A stretch of DNA of 64,000 nucleotides from Fistulifera solaris (taxonomy: Eukaryota; Bacillariophyta; Bacillariophyceae; Naviculales; Stauroneidaceae), in contig AP026152.1 in the NCBI GenBank assembly GCA_030295235.1, positions 372,001-436,000 on the forward strand, given 5' to 3'. Made by a program: the position numbers and the translations under genes. The notes under the pieces were generated by a model. The model did no database searches, had not been told where the DNA came from, and worked only from the letters and a program-made list of their open reading frames with translations. Positions within the stretch are counted from its first letter, which is position 1; every line of letters starts with the position of its first letter. Below are positions 11,799-22,403 of this stretch, in pieces.

Positions 11799-12155
11799 TT
11801 AAGCACTGCTGGAGAACTTGGTCACGGCCTTGGTTCCCTCGGAGACGGCGTGCTTGGCCAATTCACCAGGGAGCATGAGGCGGACGGCCGTCTGGATCTC
11901 GCGACTGCTGAGCGTGGCCTTCTTGCTGTAAGTAGAGAGCTTTCCGGCCTCGGTAGCAATGCGCTCGAAGATATCGTTGATGAAGGAGTTCATGATGGAC
12001 ATACCCTTCTTGGAGATACCGGTGTCGGGGTGGACCTGCTTGAGCACCTTGTAGATGTAAGAAGAGTAGGTTTCGGTACGCTTCTTGCTCTTTGTCTTGG
12101 CGCCAGCGGCCTTCTTGGGTGCCTTAGCAGATTGCTTGGAGGGAGTCTTAGCCAT
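11799..12155 (-). CDS. Histone H2B
   Basis: Core histone of 118 residues in one frame with no intron. The Lys/Ala-rich N-terminal tail is short. The histone fold is plain: [40 protein letters not shown], the [20 protein letters not shown] helix, and the end TKFSSSA. It pairs with H2A in the nucleosome. It is head to head with an H2A gene across a ~500-nt shared promoter and ends in the replication-type 3' hairpin. Confidence 0.98.
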   Translation of the reverse strand: MAKTPSKQSAKAPKKAAGAKTKSKKRTETYSSYIYKVLKQVHPDTGISKKGMSIMNSFINDIFERIATEAGKLSTYSKKATLSSREIQTAVRLMLPGELAKHAVSEGTKAVTKFSSSA

Positions 12156-12652
12156 GGTTGCGAAAGTTTGAGTTTGCGATAAACGAAGATGAATTCGAAT
12201 AATTGTGAGAAGTCTCTGCGTTGCGCTGCTGCGGTGCTTTTTGGAGCGGGCCGTGATGCAAGGAGCATTTGGGCCGGCGCACGCCAGCCGTCACACCGAC
12301 TGCTGGTACTCATTGTACGTACACGTTAAAAATGTACCAGCGACCTCGTACGTAAGCCTGAACGGTGTTTCTCGTACACAATTCAAACCGCGCCACATCG
12401 TCTTGCCGTTCTACGTCTTGCAATTTTGGGCGCATCGAACTGGTAGAATTTCTACGGAACGTACGAGTGTACGAGACCCTCGTAGACGCCGTGCAATTTC
12501 TACGACACTCTACAGAACGTCGGCCCCGGCTTGTTCTTCTCCGCCGCTTTCACACCATCGTTGCTTTGAACGCATTCGTCACAAAATCACAAGCAACCCT
12601 TGTTGACAGCTCGTTTTTACATTATCAAAACACAAACAAAACTACCATCACC
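12156..12652. promoter_or_regulatory. Bidirectional H2B/H2A promoter
   Basis: Divergent region between H2B and H2A start codons. It carries several GTACGT or CGTACG boxes (near 12315, 12350, 12457) and a GTTTCTCGTA element (near 12367) that recurs near 23079 in the H2A/H3 promoter; TGCTGGTAC is also shared between the two. These are candidate co-regulatory motifs only. Confidence 0.55.
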
Positions 12653-13030
12653 ATGTCTGGAAAAGGAAAAGGAAAGGGAGGTCGCGGAGACAAGAAATCC
12701 ACCAGCAGCTCCTCCAAGGCCGGCTTGCAGTTCCCCGTCGGTCGTATCGGACGTTACTTGCGTCAAGGAAAGTACGCGACGCGTATGGGTGCCGGAGCTC
12801 CCGTCTACTTGGCCGCTGTGCTCGAGTACTTGTGTGCTGAAATCTTGGAGTTGGCCGGAAACGCCGCTCGTGACAACAAGAAGACTCGTATTGTTCCCCG
12901 TCACATCACTTTGGCCGTCAAGAACGATGAGGAATTGAACAAGTTGTTGGGAGGAGTCACCATTGCCTCGGGAGGTGTGTTGCCCAACATTCACGCTGTC
13001 TTGTTGCCCAAGAAGACTGTGACCAAATAA
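12653..13030 (+). CDS. Histone H2A (copy 1)
   Basis: Core histone of 125 residues, one exon. The frame is open upstream, but the protein starts at [10 protein letters not shown], placed exactly as in the second copy. Histone fold segments are clear ([20 protein letters not shown], the acidic-patch helix [20 protein letters not shown], and [15 protein letters not shown]). There is no C-terminal SQ motif, so it is not H2A.X-like, and it lacks H2A.Z features. The protein is identical to the copy at 22404-22781, and the last ~75 nt of 5' UTR and the 3' UTR hairpin are nearly identical too. Confidence 0.98.
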   Translation: MSGKGKGKGGRGDKKSTSSSSKAGLQFPVGRIGRYLRQGKYATRMGAGAPVYLAAVLEYLCAEILELAGNAARDNKKTRIVPRHITLAVKNDEELNKLLGGVTIASGGVLPNIHAVLLPKKTVTK

Positions 13031-13094
13031 GCATCTTGACGTGTGCCGTTCTGACTGTTGGAGTCGAGCGTTTGCCTTGATTCTTTACCAAACC

Positions 13095-13110
13095 GGAAGT
13101 TTTAACTTCC
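13095..13110 (+). terminator. Histone 3' stem-loop of H2A copy 1
   Basis: Stem GGAAGT/ACTTCC with loop TTTA, flanked by AAACC and ACCCAAACC. About 65 nt past the stop. The box ACCCAAACCAACAAAG follows directly at 13111-13126. Confidence 0.92.
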
Positions 13111-13126
13111 ACCCAAACCAACAAAG

Positions 13127-13543
13127 GACATCAGTCTTTCAAGGAAATTGAACTTTAACACCGTATCATAACTAGATAATATAGTCATTTGTTTATTCTT
13201 TCATTGTCATTTATTATTATTTGTTTTATCTTCTTGAGTGATTTCTATTCGTTTATAGTCTTTTCATTGTACGTACAGTACAGAAATTAAGGGTCGACAA
13301 TGCGTTCCTGCGCAAAGGATAGGAATAATAAACTTGAGTACCGTAAAGACATCATCTAAATTCAGTCATTTCGTCGGCACGAGCACACGACCCGTTGCGT
13401 GCCAACGGCGGACGATGCAGCGATGCGAGCAACAACAACAAATGCGGTGGCATGTATAAAAAGCAACAAAAACATCCGATGCGATCATTCCTTTCGTTTG
13501 TCTTGCTTAGATATTAAATTGAAGATAACCAAAGAATTGAATC
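13127..13543 (+). promoter_or_regulatory. Promoter region of AP-1 mu
   Basis: Spacer between H2A and the adaptin gene. A TATA-like box TATAAAAA lies at 13455-13462, about 85 nt before the ATG. No other gene seen. Confidence 0.5.
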
Positions 13544-14964
13544 ATGGTCGCTTCTGCCGTCTTCATCACGGATTTGTCCGGAAAATGCTCATCAGCCGCA
13601 ATTATCGCGGTGATGTACCGTTGAATAAAGCCGTAGAACGTTTTACCAAGTATTTACTTGATACACCCGACGAACAGAAGAAACCGATCTTTTTCACGGA
13701 TGTCAATGGCGAGTTTTTGCACGAAGAAGATGTGGGAGGGACCGGAATTGGAGGCGAAACCTATGTTTACATTGCCGTACGTCTGCTAATTCAATTCTTC
13801 CCCGCCGTTTTGCGTCTGATCCTCATCAGTCTCTTTTTTCTCTTTCCGTAGCTCTCCAATCTCTATATGTGCGCCGTAACAATAAGAAACAGCAATGCCG
13901 CTTTGACGTTGACATTTCTGTATCGCTTGTCCCAGGTCTTCAAAGATTACTTTGGCACACTCGAGGAAGAAAGCATTCGTGATAACTTTGTCATTATTTA
14001 CGAGTTACTCGATGAAACCATGGATTTCGGTTTACCGCAATCGCTCGACAGTACCATATTGCGTAGCTTCATTACGACGGGAGCCAACCGCATGGCCGAA
14101 GACACCCGCAGCAAGCCCCCGGTCGCCTTGACGAACGCGGTCAGTTGGCGTGCGGAAGGCATCAAGCACAAAAAGAACGAGATCTTCTTGGATGTCGTCG
14201 AGAAACTCAACTTGCTGGTGGCAGCCAATGGTACCGTACTGCATTCGGAGATTCTGGGAGCGGTCAAAATGAAGTCATTCCTTTCAGGAATGCCGGAACT
14301 CAAGCTCGGTTTGAACGACAAACTCATGTTCGAAGCGACGGGCCGGGCCAATCAAGCACGCGGTAAATCGGTAGAACTTGAAGATATCAAATTTCATCAA
14401 TGCGTTCGTTTGGCTCGATTCGAAAATGACCGAACCATTTCGTTCATCCCACCCGATGGCGAGTTTGATCTCATGACGTACCGACTCAATACCCACGTCA
14501 AGCCCCTCATTTGGGTCGAAGCGGTGGTGGAACCTCATAAAGGTAGTCGCATTGAATACATGGTCAAGACGCGGTCGCAGTTCAAGTCGCGATCGGTCGC
14601 CAACAATGTCGAGATTATCATTCCGGTACCACCCGATGTCGACAGTCCGTCTTTCAAATCGTCCGTCGGTACGGTCACGTACTTGCCCGACAAGGACGCG
14701 GTGGTGTGGAAAATCAAACAGTATCACGGTGGACGGGAGTTTTTGATGCGGGCTCATTTTGGGCTACCGAGCATCAGTGCCAATGATCAGAAGGCCGAGA
14801 ATTCGTGGAAAGCGCCGATCCGCGTCCAATTCGAGATTCCCTACTTCACCGTGTCGGGCATTCAAGTTCGGTATTTGAAAATTATTGAAAAGAGTGGTTA
14901 TCAAGCTTTACCATGGGTGCGCTACATTACGGCCAATGGAGACTATCAACTTCGAATGGCATAA
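13544..14964 (+). CDS. AP1M: AP-1 clathrin adaptor, mu subunit
   Basis: Medium subunit of the AP-1 adaptor, which sorts cargo into clathrin vesicles at the trans-Golgi and endosomes. The N-terminal longin-like domain begins MVASAVFITDLSGK and continues MLISRNYRGDVPL; the join needs five A where four are written at 13582-13585, a probable assembly error. An intron at 13777-13851 (75 nt) is followed by LSNLYMCAVT and EESIRDNFVIIYELLDETMDFG, which are almost invariant in mu1. The C-terminal mu homology domain (about residues 160-440) reads AVSWRAEGIKHKKNEIFLDV, then IEYMVKTRSQFK and RYLKIIEKSGYQALPWVRYI. The mu1 type fits better than mu2 because of the RAEGIKY-like and YQALPWVRYIT sequences. Confidence 0.95.
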
Positions 14965-15043
14965 TATTTAATACAGATGTTTCGATGTGTGAAGTAGCCA
15001 TGAAGTGCCAATTAGACATGATTTCTATAAGCTCGTTAATTAA

Positions 15044-17633
15044 TCATTGAAAGGGAGCAGTACTCTCGTCCGATGTAGCGTTACCTTCCGACAAAGCACT
15101 TTGCACCTCCGTAACAGTTGCGGCTTCCGGTGCTTTTGCTTCTTTAAGGGGCTCTTCAACGATTTCTGGGCAAACGTCTTCGATCACCTGAGCGACAAAT
15201 GGGCTTTTTCTCTTTTGACTCCTCTCTTCGTTCAGCGGCCACCTTTTGTAAGTTTGCCGACCGATCTTCTTCCGATAATTCAGGACTGGTTGTCTTGGTA
15301 TCTGGGGCAGCACTAGAGATTCCAAGTTGCAACAACTCGACTTCCTCGGAATCCGCTTCTAATCCTCTTCCGCGAAGGACCTCTTTGCGTTTTCCTTCCA
15401 CAATGGCATTTACTTCCTCAGGCGCTACGCCTAGGTTTCGCATTACAGCTGCCGCAAAGGGTAGTGTAAGAAGCAAGTTATCTTCAGGAAGAATAGGCAC
15501 CATAGCAGCCACATCCAAGGTCTTCTGCAAACGACTTGCGTGGTCCGCATCCGCAGCACGCGCAAAGATCTTCAGGTCCGGGTACCAACGTCGAAGCGCA
15601 ATCACGACACGATTGGCTTGCGCTTTGTCTGCTATACAAACTACAACACATCGAGCTTTGCCAATGTTGAATGCTTCCGCAACTTCTTGACGACCAATGT
15701 CTCCGTAGAAGACGGGTAGCCCCTTATTTCGCGCTTGAATAGCTTTGTTGGGATCCACCTCCAGCCCCACATATTTGATAAACTTGCGATCCAGCAAGTC
15801 ACAAACTACCTTTCCAACGGCACCGTAGCCCACGACAGCAGCGAAGTCATCGCTCTCCTTAATTTCGTTGGCGTCACGATCTTGTCCTAAGTAATGAGTA
15901 AAGTCACTCTTCTCCTCCAACACTTTCGCGATGCGTCCTCCTGCAGATGCCATCAGCGGCGTTGCCGCCATGGTTAAACTAACGGATGTCAACAATAGTT
16001 TGGTAGTTGCGGGATCGAGGATACCCAAAGATCGCGCCAAGCCAAAGGCAACAAAGGCAAATTCTCCTCCCTGACTTAAAATCAGTCCTGTTTGTGAAGC
16101 TGTGGACATACTCAACCCAAAAGCTAGCGAAAGGGCAGTCGTAACGGCAGCTTTGAGTGCTAAGATGGCCAAGACGAGAGAGCCCACCAAAGGGAGGTTC
16201 GAGAGAACCAAGCCAACGTCAATCTCAAATCCTACCGTCACAAAGAAGAGCCCCAACAACACTCCACGGAACGGAGCAATATCGGCTTCAATCTGATAAC
16301 GGTATTTCGTTTCAGATAATAGCACACCTGCCAAGAAAGCTCCCAATGTGTTACTCAATCCCAGTCCTTCCGTCATAAACGACATGGATAGAACTGTCAA
16401 AAGAATAACACCTAAAAATGCTTCTTGAGACTGTGCTTGAGCCACTGTCCGGAACAAGGGATTGACAACAAACCGACCAGCAGCGGCAATGGATCCCAGT
16501 GCCAATCCGGCTTTGACAACAGCATTGAACACGGCTCCCGCAAGTCCACGACCGCCACCCGCCAAAATAGGCGTTACAACGAGCAGAGGGACCACGGCTA
16601 AATCTTGAAAGAGTAGCACACCGAATGCAGCCTTACCAAAGCGAGTGGCCAACTGATCATTATCTTTCAAGAGCTGCAGAACGAATGCAGAACTACTCAA
16701 TGCCAGCCCACCGCCCAGCACAACTAAAGCATTGGCTGGCAATCCCAGTAATCCTCCAATACCAGCGGCCACCAGAGCCGTCACAATAAACTGACTAAAG
16801 CCCAATCCAAACACATCCTTCTTCATGGAAAGCAAACGCTCCACCGACAATTCCAAGCCCATTTCAAACAAGAAGAATACAATCCCGAGTTCCGCCAACG
16901 TTTCGGTCGTATGAATGCCCGAAATCAAACCCGCCGCGTTGGGTCCCAACAGCATACCGGCCGCCAGAAAGCCCAAAATGGGCGAAGTCCCGAGACGTTT
17001 GCACAGTGGCGTCACTAGAGCGGTGGCCAAGAGCAACAACAAGGTATCCGATTTGGGGCCTTCCATGTACTTCATTAAATCTTCGGCGGCTTCGCGGAGC
17101 GTCTTTTTGGTTTCACGGCCCGCCGTGACCAATTGATCTTCGACGACTGCGGTCTTTTTGGGAACGACGGCTGGGCCGCCGCCGCCTCGATGCCAAGTGG
17201 ACGACGATGTGGAGTACGTGGGAAGCTGTTGTTGGACGACTCGTTCAATGGGAGTACTCGAAGCACACGGCGGTGCATCTTGCACAGGGAGAGCCATTGT
17301 AAAGAGCGAAAATGCCAGTGCAGCGGCTACCAAAAGACTGCGGCGCTTCGATCGTTGCCAAAGAAGGACTTTTCCCATCCATTTCGTACAAAACTTGGAA
17401 AACGTTGCACAGGATCGGCGCAGTCCCCAACGACGAGGAGTTTCGTCTTCATCGACGACGCGGGCTTCTACGTCTATTGTTTTGGAAAACAGAGTCGATT
17501 GTTGTTGTTTGGCAACGAAGAAGTTGCTTTTTACAGTAACAGGCGGCACCAGCCGGGCAGAGGATGACAATCCTTCCGTCGATATCGCACAAAAAGCCAA
17601 CAGCAGCGCTGCTAGCAAAGTATTTCGACCCAT
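15044..17633 (-). CDS. Plastid CPA2 cation/proton antiporter with RCK domain (KEA-like)
   Basis: K+/H+ antiporter of the KefB/KEA family. A signal peptide (LLAALLLAFCAISTEG) and a Ser-rich region suggest import into the complex plastid. A second hydrophobic stretch precedes the transport domain. About twelve membrane helices follow, with ILGFLAAGMLLGPNAAG, IVFFLFEMGLELS and the key FGVLLFQDLAVVPLLV, whose Gln-Asp pair is typical of KefB/KEA. A TrkA-N/RCK domain follows: a Rossmann GYGAVG, the nucleotide-binding acid in GLEVDP, and ARCVVVCIADKAQAN. As written the frame ends at 15156; with four instead of five T at 15205-15209 it continues through an acidic tail to a stop at 15044. I see no EF-hand, which distinguishes it from the Ca-binding KEA3 form described in diatoms. 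Convergent with AP-1 mu. Confidence 0.87.
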
Positions 17634-18443
17634 GAGCGACTTGTTCTCGCTCTCGTGCCTCTCACTAAGGGTTTCCGGCTAGGATGGATGCCAAGGAGGT
17701 GCAAGAGGTTGCTTCTCCAGACATAAACGTGTATCGTTGGCTTGTGACCGTTGTGATGTGTTTTATTTTTTTTGTCCGCGATCTTCTGGATTTGCGCGGC
17801 TCTCGCCCGCGGCCGCGGCCGCGTGCGTATCTCCTGACCGTCTGCCTGTCGCGTGTTCATTGCCGCTGCGATACCTAGTACGGACGTTGACGCATTCGAC
17901 ATTCGACGTTTTCCAAGACTGGATGTGCTTGAGTAATCAATTATTCAGTTGACTTTTTTTTAGGAGTAAAACTAAGGTGCTGATGCAATCATTATTTTTT
18001 CATCACGTCAAATGCTAACACGGCCAAGTATTAAGTAATTAACGAAATTATTTCGTGGTTGCAGCAAGCAAATAGTCCACTTCTTTCAAAATAGCAGTCT
18101 TATGTTCGCTCCATGTTTCCGACTTTCGTTGTGCTGTTGACAGAATCGTTGGAATGAACAGCATTGCGACTTTTTTAGCAATCGTTGTGCTGTTGATAGA
18201 ATCGTTGGATTGAATACCATTGTTGCACTCGATGACGGCGACGGACTAGTTAAATCTTACTACTCCGTACTCCGCATGTATTGCTCGGACTCGCAACGAA
18301 ATTTGAAACTCCTTTCTTCTAAAGCGGCGTTTATTCAATAATTACTGATACAGTACTGCATTCACCCTCAATTAGAACAAGTTTAACATACCAGTAATAA
18401 CAAAGCACGAAGATTACACAGAAACCAAGTTGGCTCCACACAC
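17634..18443. other. Intergenic, with a local direct repeat and GC palindrome
   Basis: Long spacer between the KEA-like and pirin genes. It holds a GC-rich palindromic stretch of CCGCGG/GCGGCC units near 17809-17823, a pair of direct repeats at 18127-18222, and a segment (17909-17926) repeated inverted near 37961. No gene recognised. Confidence 0.5.
18127..18222. repeat. Two-copy direct repeat, 56-nt period
   Basis: A ~40-nt sequence beginning CGTTGTGCTGTTGA appears at 18127-18166 and again at 18183-18222, with a few substitutions, separated by 16 nt. Confidence 0.8.
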
Positions 18444-19549
18444 TTAGCGCCCCATCTTGCCTTCCATATAATCACGCATAGCTTGTTGAATTTCCGCTTG
18501 TGTATTCATCACAAAAGGACCTTGTGCCGCAATGGGTTCATCGAGAGGTTCTCCACCCAAAATCAACAGAGCAGTGTCAGATTCCACGACACGGAGACGC
18601 AACATGTCACTCCCATCCAGTCTCATCAACGCCACATCTTGTGGTCCGAGCTTCGACGTTTTCATTTTCTGATCGTCCTCGCCACTCAAGACTTCAATCG
18701 AGCCTCTTCGTACAAAGACAATACAGTTGTGATGCGCCGGAAAGGGCAGATCAACTTCGGATCCGACGTGCGGCAATTGGACGTCCCACATTTGCACGGG
18801 CGAAAAGGTGGAAGCTGCACCTTTCGTGTCCCCCAACTCACCCGCGATGATGCGGGCTTTCCCGAGAACGTCGTCCGAGTTTAGAGGCAAAGCTACTTCG
18901 GGAATATCTTCCTTGGCAATGGGTTGATAACGAGGCTTGGTCATTTTGTGTTTTTTCGGCAAATTCACCCACAGCTGACACATTTCCAATGTACCGCCCT
19001 TCTTGGTAAATTCTTTGCTGTGATATTCTTCGTGAATGATACCGCGCCCGGCCGTCATCCACTGTACATCTCCTTCACCAATCACGCCACTGTTCCCCGT
19101 GCTATCGTGGTGTTCAATTTCTCCCTGCATGGCGACTATAACGTGTGTGTGAGAGATTGCTCAGGAACAATAGCGAGGACATCCCAATACTGACTCGACT
19201 TACCCGTCACAGTTTCAAAACCTCGATGAGGATGTTGACCAACACCCCGAGGTTTCGTACTCAAATGCGCATTGAATTTCTTGGGATCGGCATAATCGAA
19301 CATAAGCAATGGACTGAGTTCGTTGGTGAAGGCGAGACTGCCAAAGACCGGATAAACGTGAAAGCCGTCGCCCACCCAATGTTTGGCAGGGCGTTCCATC
19401 ACCTTTCGGACCGAGCGAAATTTCGTCATGTTATTCGCAATGCAAGTATCAATGTTGTTATTCGACGAGAAAGCCGACGAGGTAGGATGAATGAAAGCTG
19501 TCAAAAGACTAATGGCCGAGAGCGGGGAAGTCCAGACCGAAGTGCGCAT
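18444..19549 (-). CDS. Pirin-family cupin protein, plastid-targeted
   Basis: Pirins are bicupin iron proteins; some have quercetinase activity, and others act as transcription cofactors. Exon 1 (19204-19549) encodes a signal peptide ending SSAFSSNN, a diatom plastid junction, then the first metal-binding block HPHRGFETVT. The intron at 19136-19203 (68 nt) joins this to VAMQGEIEHHDSTGNSG, and IHEEYHSKE supplies the remaining ligands. The full cupin pattern H-x-H...H...E is thus present. The C-terminal cupin follows (VFVRRGSIEVLSG; LLILGGEPLDEPIAAQGPFV; the last part is a family signature). Total 345 residues, no frame problem. Starting at the inner Met (NNMTKFRSV) would give a cytosolic or nuclear form. 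Confidence 0.92.
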
Positions 19550-20119
19550 ACAGTATGCAATTCAATTCAACCTCTGCGTTTAAACTTGAAGAGAGGATTG
19601 CGTCTTCTTAATACCGCTTCTTAATGTGGATAAAGGAAAGTATCTGTGATGGGAAAGGCCCGAACGCACCATTCATTCATCCGAAAAGACTGTTGTTCGG
19701 TGAAGTCAACGAACATCACCGACAAAAGACAGAACGCGGCGGGCCACGTTTTTATTTTTGATGCATCAGAGCAAAACGCCAGAAAATGTACTGAGGGTTG
19801 AGGTTATTACGTCACAAAAGTGACTTTGCCTCCTCTTCACTCCAGCTTCTGTCTAAGGTTAAATCTTTCTTCAGGTCTAGGAATCCGCCATCCATCTGTC
19901 TAGCTACTTGTTTTTTTTAACTTTTGCATATCAAAATCTTCAGATTTAATAAATGAAATAATAATGTTGAGTAAGCTGTTTGTATTTTGTATGTACACGA
20001 TGCCGCCCCTTAAAGACGTTATTGCTTCGAATGGGGATATTCCTTCTTTCCATGACTCTCAGCCAAGCAGAATAGGAAGCTCGAAAACACACCGTTCGCC
20101 TTCTTCTGCGCTACTCGCT
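19550..20119. other. Intergenic, no gene seen
   Basis: Spacer upstream of pirin and downstream of the next minus-strand gene. T-rich near 19912. Nothing recognisable. Confidence 0.4.
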
Positions 20120-21355
20120 TTATTCCTCATCCGACAGATCTTCCGGATGAAGAAACAGACGATTCATTTTCGATACCGACAACATGGAACCGCCCGCGAC
20201 CCAAGGAAGGGCTTCCACGTCCTTGACTTTGAAGCCAATGGGTTTGCCTTCATCTAACATTGTTTGGACCTTTTTGATGAATTGGGCCTTGTTGGGTTGA
20301 CCCAAACGTGCGTACCACATGTAACATTTTTTGCCCGTTTCCACGTCCACGACGTGCGGTTCATTCGATTCCTGGGGTCGTTCGGGGACGGGAGGGAGGC
20401 TTTTGCTGGCTGTTTTCGCAACAGGTGCGACGGGAGAGATGCTTTTGGTGGCCTCTTTCGCAACAGGTGGAACGGGAGGGGTGCTTTTGGTTGTTTCTTT
20501 CGCGAGAGGTGAAGAGACGGGTACGTGAACTTTTTCCGGAATGCCCTCTTTCGGTTTCTTCGTCTCATCCTTTGGAGAAGCACGGCTTTTATTGCTGGCT
20601 TTGACAGTCCGAAAGGACCTTTGCTTCTTTCGACGAACAGTCTCCGCTGGTATCTCTATTTCGACTTCTCTCATGACGGTCACTTTGGTGACAACGCGTT
20701 TCAAAATCTTTTCGTGAGCGGACTCGGAGGAATCCGAGGCGGCCTCGCGGGCTTTCCGCCGGGCTTCCATGCGTTCCTGACTTTTGTGTTTCCATTCGCG
20801 TTTCATATTCTTTGCAGCATCACAATGATCCCTACTGAATCCGTGATAATAATCTTTGGGTTTGTGTTTCATTCGTTCGACTGGTTTGGTGGGTGCTGGC
20901 TCTGGTTCCTCATCCGGTTCATCATCGGCCTTTTCTTTCTCATCGTCCTCCTCTTTCTTTTCCTTGTTCCGAAAATTAAACCAACTCTTTCGTTTCGGCT
21001 TTTCTGGAGCAGCAGCCGACTTTGTTGGCGTTTTCTTGGTAGCTGCCGGTGTCGAAGCACGTTTCTGCGGATTTTGGGAAGGCGCACTACGTTTGGGTTT
21101 CGCATTCGCTTTTAATGCTCTCTTTATCTTGCGGTTCTCGCGACGTATCCGGGCTTCTTCTTCCGCCTCCGAGTCGGTGACGTAATCCGATACTTCAATT
21201 TCTTCTTCTCGCTTCACAATCTCTTTTCGAGCCGGACGGATGATCACCGTTTCGTACGAAGAATCACTGTCATCGTCATTCTTCTCGGGTGCCTTCGTCC
21301 CCAATGTGAGTTCGGACACGACCGAGGCATCAGATGCACTGCTTTTCGTTCTCAT
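20120..21355 (-). CDS. Uncharacterised disordered protein with a conserved-looking C-terminus
   Basis: I do not recognise this 411-residue protein. It is one intact frame. The first ~320 residues are charged and mostly disordered: a Ser/Asp-rich start, a basic stretch with KPKRKSWFNFRNKEKK near residue 125, and a coiled-coil-like region (CDAAKNMKREWKHKSQERME). Three Pro-rich repeats of about 16 residues (AKETTKSTPPVPPV, AKEATKSISPVAPV, AKTASKSLPPVPER) lie near residues 285-330. The last ~75 residues look folded (KCYMWYARLGQPNKAQFIKK ... VKDVEALPWVAGGSML). A phosphorylated scaffold is possible but unsupported. Divergent from the small secreted protein gene. Confidence 0.75.
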   Translation of the reverse strand: MRTKSSASDASVVSELTLGTKAPEKNDDDSDSSYETVIIRPARKEIVKREEEIEVSDYVTDSEAEEEARIRRENRKIKRALKANAKPKRSAPSQNPQKRASTPAATKKTPTKSAAAPEKPKRKSWFNFRNKEKKEEDDEKEKADDEPDEEPEPAPTKPVERMKHKPKDYYHGFSRDHCDAAKNMKREWKHKSQERMEARRKAREAASDSSESAHEKILKRVVTKVTVMREVEIEIPAETVRRKKQRSFRTVKASNKSRASPKDETKKPKEGIPEKVHVPVSSPLAKETTKSTPPVPPVAKEATKSISPVAPVAKTASKSLPPVPERPQESNEPHVVDVETGKKCYMWYARLGQPNKAQFIKKVQTMLDEGKPIGFKVKDVEALPWVAGGSMLSVSKMNRLFLHPEDLSDEE

Positions 21356-21782
21356 GATATCGATGCTGTGAATAGTGAGACTTTACAATAGTTCTTAGGG
21401 TCATGGTAAAGCATCCATGCTCTTTTCCGCGGGTCATGGCTCATGGCATGCCATTTTGCGCTTTCGTCGTTCACAGAAAAATCCTGCATGGCTACAAAAT
21501 ACGCACTTACAGTGCTGAGTGTACTAAGTCTCATCGGACTGTACACTCCTGTATACCGTTAGGCTTTTTCAACAATCGTTTCGGGTTTCGGCCAAGGTTG
21601 TCTCGGCTGCTGATTCAGTCCCGTAGCTTGGATCTTTTTCAGTCTCGAGTTGCTTCGTTCGAGCCAAAAGCGCGGCGCACTTTCGCGCTTTCTTCGCGGC
21701 TGATTTCCCCGTCTATTTGCGCAGCAACGATCTTTCTCCTCCATCATTCATTTCGTTTCCAGTTTACACGCAATTTTCTACC
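21356..21782. promoter_or_regulatory. Divergent promoter region
   Basis: Between the disordered-protein gene (minus) and the small secreted protein (plus). Both strands have open frames of about 60-130 codons without recognisable features; none is called. Confidence 0.4.
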
Positions 21783-22037
21783 ATGTTGACGCTCATGAAA
21801 ACGTTGCTTCTTGTTGTGATGTTTGTAGTGGTCTCGGCCGAAATTCAAGCGACGGTGAACCGACTGGATTGTGAAGATGCCCACGACGGGTTGACGGTGC
21901 ACTGTCAATTTGCGCTCGACCGCAAAGCGCATCGCAAGAATCTCGATACCTGCATTCATATTGGCAAGGAATCCTTTTGTATCGAAGCGAAAATACAAAC
22001 GCTCATTCGAAAAATGCACGGTTATGACGATCTTTAG
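21783..22037 (+). CDS. Small secreted protein, function unknown
   Basis: Protein of 84 residues beginning with a strong signal peptide (MKTLLLVVMFVVVSAEIQA). The mature part is about 60 residues and has four Cys (LDCEDA, VHCQFA, DTCIHI, SFCIEA), enough for two disulfides, and it is basic in the middle (LDRKAHRKNL). The start was taken at the ATG at 21783, since the upstream in-frame codons do not resemble protein. No family recognised. A peptide effector or cell-surface role is guesswork. Confidence 0.6.
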   Translation: MLTLMKTLLLVVMFVVVSAEIQATVNRLDCEDAHDGLTVHCQFALDRKAHRKNLDTCIHIGKESFCIEAKIQTLIRKMHGYDDL

Positions 22038-22332
22038 GAGAGGGGGCGACGCGAAAAACGCCTTGCAGTCTTGTAAAATCACGTTGAATCTCAGCAGTCT
22101 TCTGGCTTGAAGAAGCAAGCACGTGTTTATGGTATACTTTAGCATAATGTTGAGCAATTAGTGATAACAATAGTTGGGGTTTGAGAACATTTTTTAATCG
22201 ATTATGACGTTGACACGGTAGCGGAGGTCCTTTTCGAATCAGTGAAAATGGAATCAGTTACAGAGTATTATTTTACTAGTATACGAAACGTAAGTTCCTC
22301 GAATTCAGAGCACGTGCTTTGTTGGTTTGGGT

Positions 22333-22348
22333 GGAAGTTAAAACTTCC
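22333..22348 (-). terminator. Histone 3' stem-loop of H2A copy 2
   Basis: Stem GGAAGT/ACTTCC with loop TTTA on the minus strand, identical in stem and loop to H2A copy 1. The ACCC..CAAAG box lies at 22317-22332. Confidence 0.92.
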
Positions 22349-22403
22349 GGTTTGGTAGGAAATCGAGGCAAACGCTCGACTTCATCAGGGCACGTCAAGA
22401 CGC

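Noticed and set aside
21403-21789. Plus-strand frame overlapping the start of the small secreted protein
   Set aside because: It overlaps a better-supported gene in another frame and carries no recognisable feature.
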